Shown here piece by piece: positions 49,901 to 61,900 of a DNA stretch of 64,000 nt (positions are counted from its first letter, which is position 1; each line of letters opens with the position of its first letter). The DNA is from Brachypodius melanocephalos. Lineage: Eukaryota; Chordata; Aves; Passeriformes; Pycnonotidae. The notes beneath the pieces are model-generated. The model was not told the origin of the DNA and did not search any database. It saw only the letters and a program-made list of their open reading frames with translations. A program made the translations under genes and the position numbers. The DNA lies in NCBI GenBank assembly GCA_013398615.1, contig VZSR01002145.1:1730577-1794576 (forward strand), written 5' to 3'.

Positions 49901-52900
49901 AAATGATTCAGCATTATTTATCCCATAATTTTTTTTTCAGCAAAAATGACTCTACAGAAGGGAAGGAATGACCAGAAACCACTCAAGTTTCTCCACAGCA
50001 GCTGGGTAAGTTTAAATCACTAAGCAGATAAAACACACTCAGAAACAAAAGGATGTGGGGATACATCCCTGCAGAACTGGATATAAATTGTGATTTTTTT
50101 TTTTTTACCATTGCAGATGATTTTCCCATTTGTTACTTACTGCTGCCACTTATCAGTAAAGCCAATCTTTTGGTTGTAAAAAACTGTCACTCCAGGAGTG
50201 CAGAGCAGAACTGGAGTGCAAGTGGAATGTCCCTGAATGTCCTCATGTGATGCAGCAAATGGCAATGGGACAACTGCAACCTCCAGAGTGGCTTCAGCTG
50301 GACAGACCAGTTTGGTTGGCAGTAGAAATAACAACCTACAACTCTCCTGACTGAGTCTGCTGAATGAAATCTTCCTTAATTTGCATTGTTAGGGAGGAGT
50401 GTCCCATTGGCTGCATGGAACAACAGCTGACTTGCACACTGAGTTGTCCTTTAATAGATGGAACCCCCATTTGTCAGTTGAAAAATGTTCCATTTTCTCT
50501 CATTCAGGGCCAGCAGATCATTTTGTCTTTACAGAATCTTTAAGAAAACATTTTAAGCGACTACAGGGCAACTTCTAGATGAAATCTGACACATTTCCTG
50601 CCAGCTCATAAGAATGCACCACGTCCTTCAGCATTCCACATTTCCCAACAAACAGATTTTTCTTTTCCCATTTTTCAGAACTCAGTGCAGTTATTTCTGT
50701 TCAAGCCCAAAGGACATTTCAGAACAGACCCTTTGAAAGCAGAGGTTCCTCACTGATCTCATCCCATACCTTCACTCAGAGATTGATGGATTGGGGGGGA
50801 CACTAAGGGGGCAAATGTTTCCAAATCAAAGCGTCCGGTTCTTGATTGAGCTTTCAGCAGCCAGTAGCGCTTCTCCAGGTCGATGATGTCGGATTCTTCC
50901 ACTGCAGAATAAACCAAAATAAACCAAAATTACCTTCTCTGTCCACAGAATCTTCTTCCCTATTCGCCACTGAGGAGTTCACCATCAATAACATCATCAC
51001 AAGAGTGCAGAAACACAGAAATTCACTTTTCCCACTGTTGATTTTTCACCTGTTTCTTTTTGGTGATTTGAACAGGCAGATTATAGCTGCAGTGTCTTAT
51101 TCTGTATTTAAATCCTCAAAAAAGATGTGAAGTAGCATTTAAAAAAAATCCCAGCGTTTTAATGAAAAAGAATTATGTAGTACTTGGCTGCCACTAAAAA
51201 ACTCCTAATCGGAATTTTTAGCTTTTTTATACAGTAATAAATTAATAATTAATTAATTATGCAGCTAAATTAATAAGGCTAAATTTCAATGTGGCATTTA
51301 AATGTTGTATCTCAGCATTATTTTTTTTCCAAATATAAAATAATTGGTTTCACTTGGTTATTTATGCTATAGAATTATTTATAATTATTTAACTTAATGT
51401 AATGTTGAGGAGTGGTTACTCAAACTTACAATGCAGAGGAACTTAAGAGGCAATTTAAAAAGGGGAAAAACAACCCAAAGCCAAGAAAAAAAACAAGGTG
51501 TTAAGCAAGGATAGATAAAAAAGTAGCCAGAGGAAGAACTTGTGTTTTCCTTCAAAACATTCTATACAAATTCTCTCTTTATGCTTTATCCTTAAAATTA
51601 AATATATATATATATACAAATAAAACAAGATTAAATTTCTGCCCAACAATACTTTTAACCTTTTTACATATGCAAGTGTGTCACAACAGTGCTTTAGGTC
51701 AGTGCCAATTAATTGGTTCTCAAATAGATCTGGAATGACAAAGCTGTCTATATTAAGAACCACTACGTGTGATCTCATTCCCAGATGGTTCTGAGCCTCT
51801 AAATCCACGCCAGTTTTCTAATAGGTTTAACTTGAGCTATTTGGCCTGGTTTAGTCCACAGAAACAATAATAATCCTGGAAGGCTTAAGAACAGAAGGGC
51901 TTCGCTTAAAAAGTTGTGTCAAATTGAAATTTTATTGATTTCTTTCCCCGTTTCTGTCATTAGTGGCAGTAATTTACTTAAAATAGTACCTTAGGTAACC
52001 TGCAAGGAGCATGAAGCAGTTGCAAGCACCCAGCAGGAGCATCAGATGATGCACCAAAACTCACACAACTCCTTACCCTCTGCAGCAGAAAGAGGGGAAA
52101 AATCTCAATAAAATACCTGGAGTTGGAGGAGTGGAAGGGCTTTGCATTCTCCTGTAAGGTGTTTTTAGACAGCCCAGCTGGAGAAGTGACATCAGTGACA
52201 AATGTCCCTTTCCTGGGTGCCTTCACAGAGGTGACAGCCCCAGCCCTGCCTCCCCAGTTCCTCAGGGCATCATTCCCAGCTCCTGTGTGTTCACGCAGGG
52301 ACACGAGAGCTGATCCAGAAGAAAAACCTCATTTCCTTTCTCCTCTGCCCCTCCAGGGGATGGATCCATCCCCTGATCTGTTCTACCATCCCCTGGCTCC
52401 TGGCTGGGGTGGAATCACAAAGTTCTTTGGGTTGGAAGGGACCTTTAAAGGTCACCCCAATGTCCTCCATGGGCACCTTCCACAGCATCCAACCTGGCCT
52501 GGAATGTTTCCAGGGATGAGGAATCCACCACCTCATCACAAAGCCTTTCTCCCTCACATCTCCTCTCAGTTTAAAGAGTTTACCCCATATCCTATCACCA
52601 CAGACCCTGCTGAAAGTCTGTCCCCAATACATGAGGAAGCAGAAATCCAAATATATAAAGGAATATTATTCTACTAGAAATCGAGAAAGAGGAAGGGAGG
52701 AGTTATTTCTTTAAAGATCAGCACACAGAAATACGACAGATGTGAGGAGAATCCCAGGGCTCTTCCCCTTCCCAAACAATGGCAGAGGGGAGGTTGTGCT
52801 GCCATTTACAGGAATTCCACTTCCACCTTACTGCTCTCTTTAGCAAACACAAAAGCATTATTTATGTTCTCTTGTGCATGACCATGTAAATCACTTTGCT

Positions 52901-55900
52901 TCCTTTTAATCCACCTCTGTAAGCAGGAAGAATAACAAATGTGTGAGCTGCGCTTCATTCTTCAAGTGATGCAACACTGAGAATATTCAAAAGCCAGCAG
53001 GAAGCTCAGATTGTCCTCAGTGAAGAGTAAATCTGCAGAACTCTTTCTCTAGCAGGTGCAATATTTGTCTTTAGTAATTAAGAATTGAAAGAATGTTATA
53101 TTCTTATAGATATAACTAGTAGAAGTTAGTTGTATTCTGATTTTTTTTTAAATTGTACTTCACAGATGTTGCTACAGTGGTAACTCCATTGTTTTATTAT
53201 TTCATCTCAGAAAAGAAAGCTTATCAGAAAGCACCTTGTCTGTAATTCTGTTCACAGTGGGTGAACTGACATCATGGTCACTTAAAGACAAAGAATTCTC
53301 AAATAATCACCTTGAAACGATCAGCTGAGAAACATTAGCACAAGTGTTACATTTTTATCCTTGCACTGACTTTCTGCACAAGAGCCAAGCACTTGGGAAA
53401 GTAAAACCAAGTAGTAAATAACATTCTTAGCACTGATTAGCCTTCCACAAATCAGGTTAACCACAAGCAAAAGTGTGACAAAAGAGTATTTCTCATTCCC
53501 AGTTATGACAAATGGTAGCCCACTGCAGCAGTTGCAGTGAATAAAAGGGAGCAGGATTTATTGGATTGCAGCACAGGAAGTTTAACTGCAGCTGAGCAGC
53601 AGCTGTTGCATAATTTGATTTCTCCAGAGTGATTTTTTGCACATAATCTTGTAAATCAGTCTCCAGATATGCAGTGCACCATCTATTCCTCCATGAGTGT
53701 AAACTCAAAGAAATCTCTGGCAATTTAGGATTATGCACATAATCATATTTGTTACTGAAGTTAAATGAAGCATGGGAAAGGCACACTACACTTAATACCC
53801 AAACATGCCAATGGGCATGACAAAACATCATAGTCCACAGAGGTTTTGTACAGATAAAGGATTTTATCTTTGCAAAATATAAACTTTTTTTTCCCCCCTA
53901 ATGTCTCTTCAAATCACATCAAAGCGTAAACTGGGTTTTCATTCAGATTACTTAAAAAGATGTATTTTATATCCACAATATAGGCCAAAACCTCGGGACA
54001 CACAGGCTTTCTAGGCCAAGTAATTATTCATTTTGGTAATTAAATACATGATGTGATTATTTGAGGTCACTTGGACATGATTCACCTGAGAAATTTAAGC
54101 AGTTTACTACCACATGCTGATTCATGTCTCCCTCATCACCTGCCCATTAGAAATACAAAAAACTTTCAGGTCTGTCAAACTAGGAGTACTTTTTAAAAAA
54201 ATTCAATTCTCTAACAATTAGACCAATATATTCAGAGGTGTGATAATAAGTACAACTGAAGCACAGTCTTCTTCTTGTGAAGGAAGAACAAATAAACATT
54301 TTCAATCAAAATATCATTTAAAACTGTAAAACTACCAAAAATTAGTTAATTTAGAACACTGATCAATAGGCAGGTGCATGGCAGTGATAAACACTAAACC
54401 CTCATGTTACATTTTAATGCCATTCCCACAAAATATTCCATAGATACCAAGCCATGAATAATCTCCTGCCTTAGAAAACAAATTTAAAAGCACGTTTTCA
54501 TTTCAGCCACTGCTTATTACCATTCTTTACATGACCAGAATTCACCAAGTATTCCAACAGATGATAAACTTCAATATTTACCCACCTATGGGTACAATCT
54601 TGTCTGGCTCACAGCAGCAGAAACATACCATATTCCCAACATTTTACCAGGATTATTGGATTGCTCCCCTCTTCACCATGGTGGGCTCCAGGCAGACCCC
54701 AGGCTCTGCTGGCAGGGAGGGCTCTTCATGGCAAACACTGCTTCTCACTAAAAACTCTCCTTTATGCCTTTCAAATTAACCCCCAGAACACTCTGGGACT
54801 CAGAGCTGCTTTGCAAGACATAAAATAGCCTGGAACTAAGAGGATAACAAGTGGCAAAATACAGATTAAGTGACACCGAGGCTTTTACTTATTGGCCTGG
54901 GCTGCTGTCAGACTTTCATCTTTGTGCTTTTCCTAATTAAAAACAAACACACAGGGAAGGGGACATTAAAATCTCAGCCAGGAGAGATCCTTGTGTGTGT
55001 CAGGCATGAGCATCCAGGTGTTCATCCAGCAGAATGTGGATTATCAGTGCCTCAAGGGAGGTGCAAACAGCACAAGCGCTCCCACTTGGGAAAGGCAGCA
55101 CACAATGAAAGCAGCCCTGAAAAGCAGATTTCCTAAAGCCAAAATCTTCACGAGTGGCTTGCACACATCCCTGTTCCCAGAGTGGGTGCCCCAGCTCCAG
55201 AAGATGAATTTAACACCCAGCCTTTTAATGCCAGCAAAGGGAAGGGATCCCCTCCCTGCACTTTCCCATCTTCATCCTCCCACAGAGCTGACAATCCCAA
55301 CTTGCTCCTTCAGCTTCGATTTTGTGCTGTTTCCAAAACCTCTCCCATTTCAACCACGCTGCCTTGCTCAGCCAGGCCTTCTCTCATTTATTGTGCTAAA
55401 TGAGTGATAAATGCATATCCTAAAATAGAATTATTGGTACTGATTGCAGTCATAACTGCACCTCGGTGGGTGAGAGCTGTCAGAAAGAACACGATGGATT
55501 TTTCTGACAGCACGGGAGCCTCCTCCATCCAAAGGGGAATTTGGATGTTATTTAATCAGAACTCAGTGACACAAGGAACTGGGTGACAGAGAAGTACAAA
55601 TTAAACATTCTGCCAGTTCAAAACCAGCAATCTGATGAACAGAATTCTCTTCCCCTTGGAAAAGGGCTGAAAAGCTGAGTAGCTAAGCCCATTACATGAC
55701 ACTGAGTCACACCAAAATGACACATAAAAAAGGCAACCAGCACCTATGCTGCAGCAGAAAAAAACATTTCCAGCTAAATGAAGGAAATCAATGAGGTGTC
55801 CCCTGAGTCAGCGTGACAGAAATGTGGGATTTACAGGCTCCACCACAGTGCTGTTCAATGTTATGGCTTCAAAAATACATATATGAAATAAATTTAAAGG

Positions 55901-58900
55901 TATATGATCATTCTACAGAACCGAGAAAATCCAAACTACTGCTACTTGGCCACTCCTCAGGTGTAAGGCAAATTCATATCCCTGAAACTGCCTTTTTTAG
56001 GAACAAAGGCCAGTTATTCTGGCAGCTTTCAAATAAAACTATTCATATTTCTGATTTAAGTGAAACGGAACAAAATTTGATTAAAAGCAGCAAGTGTGTG
56101 CAACTTCCTGTAACTTTAAAATTTCATTTCTAATTATGTGTTGAGAAACGTAATTAAAGTCATCTGCACATCAAAACAAATGTTATTTACAAAAGAAAAA
56201 TTAGTATTCCTTTGTTTCCCTGATAGCCTGGCTCATTAAGCAAATTTAAATGGAGTCACTGATGCTTTGCAGTGAAATGGGGGCTGGTTTTAAATCAAAG
56301 GGAATAACTTCCCCTATTTTTATCAGTGCCATTTTTTATGGCTCTGACATATTGTCCCAGAAGTTGGATGGGAAGCAGAGTGTGAGGTAAGGCTGGGGAG
56401 GGGGGCTGAGCTTTGTGCCAGGAGATGCAGCAGGACTGAGAAATCCCTGATTGCACCAGTGAGCAGCACAAATTACTTTGCATTTTACAATTTAAAAAAG
56501 TGGAAACCTTTCCCTTTTTCTCTGTATTATGGTGTTTGCCTCAGTTTACCAAACATGATCTCACTTCCTGGTCCTTCCAAAGGCAACCATTCTCCCAGGA
56601 AAAATACTAAGAACAAGCCTTCAACAGCTCTCAGTGTTTTACACATTCAGCTGTGTTAAAAATACTGAATTTCTTACTCCTTGGAGTGACCTGATTAGGC
56701 TGAAATGACTTCCAAGTGCTCAAGCACTTACATTTTCCTTATTTTTGCATCTGTTGGATGAGATTCCTACACTGTTGTAAATCACAAGGGAATTCAGTAA
56801 AATTTGATTTTATCTAAAGGTCCAAACATAATTGTCACATGAACTTTCCAGTTCTGTGGACAATAACCACATCACCTACATGTATGTTTGGAATTTTCTG
56901 AAAAGCTCAATCCCAGCTCTGACACAATGGTACCAGTGACAGGGATATTAAAACCAGAAGTGAGAACAATAAATATGAAATAAAATCTATTAAAATAGTA
57001 GCTTAATTAAATTAAATTTAATTTTGTTTTATTCCAAACCTCAGTTTCAGTATAAATAAACTTTCTGTGAAAAGCCCAGTAAAGACTGTTCTGAAAGTTT
57101 CAATTTCAAAGCATAAAAAAGAACAGATCTCAGTTTGATGCAGGTCAAGATCTTTCCCAGAGCTGAACTCCAGAACACTCAGAGGGTTGGGGTTTTTTCA
57201 CATTCCTTTTTCTCTGCCTTGTCTATGAGACCTCAGAATATTCTGTGGTTTTCTGTAACCTCAATGCCTCCTGCTGCCTTTCATGTAATGCAAATAAATT
57301 ACCTGTTCATAAACTCCTGACTCCATCAGGCATTTTCATTTCAGATGGTCAGAGAAGAGTTTGAATGCCCTTATTTAAAACCAAGAGGATAAAAAGGGGC
57401 TGTTGCTTTATTCAAGTACCCATCGGAGGATTCTCTCTGCCACACTGCCACCAGTGAGGACAGTCCAGGAGAGCACAGAAAACACGACCAGAACACTCAA
57501 ATCCCTGACACCTCCTTCTCCCAGGGATCCTCAGAGATGGAATGGATGCTTGCATTACACTGGTATATCAAGTGTCCTTTATCAGCCTTTTGGTTTTAGA
57601 TTTAATTTCAAACCCAGCTGTTCTTTTTTTTTACATTAACATAGACATAAGGAAGCATTTCTGCTCTGGAGACAATTCCTGAGGATGCTTCTCTTTTTAG
57701 TTCATTCTACCACATGCCAGGAATATTATTTATTTTAGTGGAGAAGCAAATTAAGAGGTAACACTTATTTTTGAAACAAATATTATTTTCTCAACCCTCT
57801 CAGTAGTTTTACAACCCACTGTAAAGACCAAAAATAAATCCAGTATTACCAGCCAGCCACTTCAGAAGATACCTTTTTTTTTAGCTTGCTTGGTAGCAAA
57901 CTTCTACAGAAGTGTTGTAGCCTCAGCATTATTATCTCTTAAAAATAACAACCCAGTGTCCTTGTACACAACATTTGACATCACAGCACAGAAAGCAGAA
58001 AAGGAGTGAGCTCAGAGAAGGAATTTCTCCCACTGAACCGAACGTAGCAGGGAGATTCAAAGAACAACTCTGCCTGTGAACTCTGGCAGGTTTTGCTAAG
58101 ATGTGCAGGACAAGAAGCACCTTTACTCACAGTGTGTGACTCCAGCCAGGGTCTGGTAGAAGGTTGGGGTGTCACTGTCATCAGTGAGGGTCACGTACAC
58201 ACCTCCCGAGAGCAGCCACCGCGAGAAGGTGAAAGCGTCTTTGTTGTGCAGCAGCCAAACCCTGAACTTCTCATAGTTCACCTTCTCACCCTGCAAGAAA
58301 AAGCAGAAAATGGGAGCTGTTTTTCTCACTGCTGCCAGTAAACAGGAACCATCCAGCTGTATGAACAAAAAAAAATTGGGACAATCTCCTAGAAAAATAA
58401 GTGCTAATGTAATTTTTCTGCTTGGAGCCATGCCTGTTTTTCCTTTTGCTTTTGAAACAGCAATGGGAGGGAAATTAACTTTCAGTTCTCTCTGCATTTC
58501 AGCCACCTACTCAATGTGGCCTTTGGAAACTCATTTACCCTGAACATCAGGTGAAAGGGATGAAAAGGAAAATGGTTACTTGCAATTCAAAATAGCAGAG
58601 GTTATTTTGATGAATTTAAATGTATTATTATAGATACCAGCTCTGCTGCATCAAAAAAACAGGTGCTATAAAATCATAAACATTCTGTTCTATCTGTGCA
58701 GGTATACAAACAACACAGGAAAATCACATTTGGGGATAACTAATGCTGTGATTAATTACTGCAGGGACACATGGACTTTTTTGTCTCTACTGACCAAACC
58801 CCACACTGGAGCATAAATGTGAACATGACATTCCCAGGATCTGCTCACTCCATGGCTCCTGGAGCTCCCTGATCAGGAATACACAAAATCTCCACATTCA

Positions 58901-61900
58901 CAGAATTTCAGTGCTGTTTAAACCATTTCTCTGAATCCTTGCCAAGCTGTGGCCATGAAACCATAGGGATCAGCAGACTAATTTCTACAGGACCTACAAA
59001 ACTACCTCAAATAAAAGCAAACCCATTATCAGTAGACAAACTCATTATATGAAGATTCTCATCTCCAGGGGAAATAAACAGGGGTCTGCAAAGTGGAAGA
59101 GGTTTCAAGTCATTGATTATTTAAACTCCCCTCATATCACAGACCATTAAACTTCACTGAATTACATCTCTACAGAATCCAACAATTTGCATTTGGCCAC
59201 GGACTATCTGCAACTGCCAAGTGCAGAAAATTGAAAATTCACTATATTCCCTTTGCCAGGCTGCTCCAATGGTTCATCACCAGCACTGCTGAAACATTTG
59301 CTTCCTATTCCCATTGCAGGGGATTGTCTCAGTTCCAGATATTCATTCTTTTTATGTCTCTTTCTCCAGACCATAAAGAGTTTTGTATTTTCATCCAACA
59401 AATCACAGAAGGATTTGGGTTGGAAGGGACATTAAAGCCCTTCCAGTGCCACCCCTGCCATGGGCAGGGACACCTCCCACTGTCCCAGGCTGCTCCAAGC
59501 CCTGTCCAACCTGGCCTTGGGCACTTGCAGGGATCCAGGGGCAGCCACAGCTGCTCTGGGCACCCTGTGCCAGGACCTCCCCACCCTCACTTTGATTTCT
59601 TATTCTTTCATTTCTCCAACAGTTTGGATCAAGAGAAAGGAACATTTTCTCACCCCTGTTCCACCCTTTCCCTCTATTTCTTGCACTGCTCTTTGTAAAG
59701 GCAGCAAGAGCTGGGTCATTAAAGCTCAATTTTTTTCCCTGGAAGGACAATGAAGAGGGACAGAAAAACTTTTGACAGGAGGAAGAAAGTATCTGAAGCA
59801 AGCAATGATTACAGATGAATGATGGAACTTGAGCAATGCAGTTATCACTGGATTTTTTTCCCTGTATTCCAGAAACAAAAGGAAAACTCAGATATATTCG
59901 AAAGCTTCTATCTCTAGCTGAGTACATGCAATGATTCTGATGAACAGAAGTACCTATAAACATCATTCTTGCAATCAAACCCATCCTCCAGAAGGCAGGC
60001 AGGAAGGCCCACAGCAGGAACATTAAACTTTCTCACTCTCCAGCAATGACTGTGGATGATTAAGAGCCCAGTAAATCCTGCTGAGTGGGTTATTACACTA
60101 TTTTCATTTTAAAAGAAAAATCAATATGCAGCGTTTTCTTCAACAGGAAAATGCTCTGAAGCCCAGATTGATACTCATCTTCCTGCAAAGCTTCATAAAG
60201 TATTTCTGGATTTCTTGGACAGTGTGCAATTAACTTGTGGGGTGCAATTCATCACACCCCACTGATGGGAAATTAGAAATAGGAAATGGCACCGTGGGGC
60301 AGCTCCAGAAGCTGGACTGCAGTGGACTCAGGATTTATGATTCCAGCCAGGGCTCAGGAATGCAATCACTGCCTCCAGAGCCAACAGGACACCAGGGCCA
60401 GATCAGAGGCTGGCTCAGGCAATACCCACAACCAGAGTTATCTCCAGCACACAATGGTGAAATCTAAAGTAATTAAGTAACCTGATAGACACATATAAAG
60501 CTTCCAGTCAATCTGGTCAATCCTTTTGCCAGAGGAATGTACAATGATGTCTCCACTTTGCTGCTCTTAGTCCTCTGATAACAAACCAAGCAAAAAACCC
60601 CTGAAAATTCAGCAGGATCCCTGGAGTCCAAGAATCATCTATGAATATAGCAAAATACCAATGCCCTGGTTTAGAGGAGGACTTCAGCAAGCTCCATAAA
60701 GATTACATCTCTCAAACAACCTAAAGCATAATTAAATGGTGTAGCTCCTGGCAGGAAGAATGATACCAAAGCAATAATGTAAAACTATTATTTTGAAGCA
60801 ACCACTGCTGTCAGGCATTTGTAAATTCAGGGTGCAGATTTGTTTTCTTCTCAGCTTTGTGTTCTAGATTTCTGCCCTGCTTGCAATAAAATGTTCACAC
60901 TAATGACTAAGTTCCCACCAGCAATATTAGTATTTAAATTTACCTGATGAAATGATTGCCATTGGGAAATGATCTCTTTCCAAGCAGCACAGGGAATACA
61001 GGAGCACAGAGAATGCCTGCATTTATACACCAAGCACTGTTCCCATCAGTATAAATTACATATAATACCACAACACAAAAACCAAGAGCTTTTACCCCAT
61101 TTAAACAAGGTCAATTTGTTCCCAGACGTGCCTGAGTATGAAAAAGAAGCTATTTAATGTAATCTTGACTTTTTTGTAGATGCAACAGGAGAAAAGGTGC
61201 GTGACAAACCTCAGAGAAGCATTTCTTTAGTGACTCTGGGACTTTCCCATCAACCACATGCAACATCTTCTCCATCTCTTCACGGACAACATAACTCCCA
61301 GATTCATTGGAGAAGAGGCTGAAAATATCTGAAGACATAAAAATACGTGTAAACATCTATTTTTCAAATATCAAGTTTATAACTGGCTGAGAATGTCAAA
61401 GGCCGTGCAACAAGGACTAAAAACTAAGGTTGATCCAAGTCCAATACAGGCCCACAAAGTTTAGGTCTAGATCTTCTTTTTCTTTTACCATTGTAATCAA
61501 AAGGAAAATGAATATTATCAAGTCAGATTAACAGAGAAGACAAAACAACAGAAGTCAGTAGGCAGATGATTTCTCTTTTTCCGAAAATTATCAATGCCAT
61601 TCTCCTTGCTCTGCCCACATACAGAGACCATCAGGCTTTCTCTAGGATCCCAACACTGGCAGTGATGATGACTTGGCAAATATTTCATTTTGATGAATAC
61701 AGAAGACAAAAACACACCTAATTTCAAAAACTACAGCTAAAAACACTCCCAAAAAATCCCATCTTCACTATAAAATGGTCACATTTTACATTCCCAATCC
61801 ACTGTCTCATTGTTACTGTTTTGAGTTACATCACTTACATTTTGTTTTCTCCTCCTCTCTGCCTCTTGTGAGTAGAACTAATCCAACTATCAAGTTATTG

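Noticed and set aside
53493..53831. 112-codon - strand frame as an extra USP32 exon
   Set aside because: It would interrupt the perfectly phased join VTH-LEES between exons 58131-58290 and 50770-50901, and it has no homology to the USP32 family.
59403..60023. 206-codon open frame on the - strand
   Set aside because: Its C-terminal half is CR1 sequence and the rest lacks any recognisable motif. It lies inside a USP32 intron.
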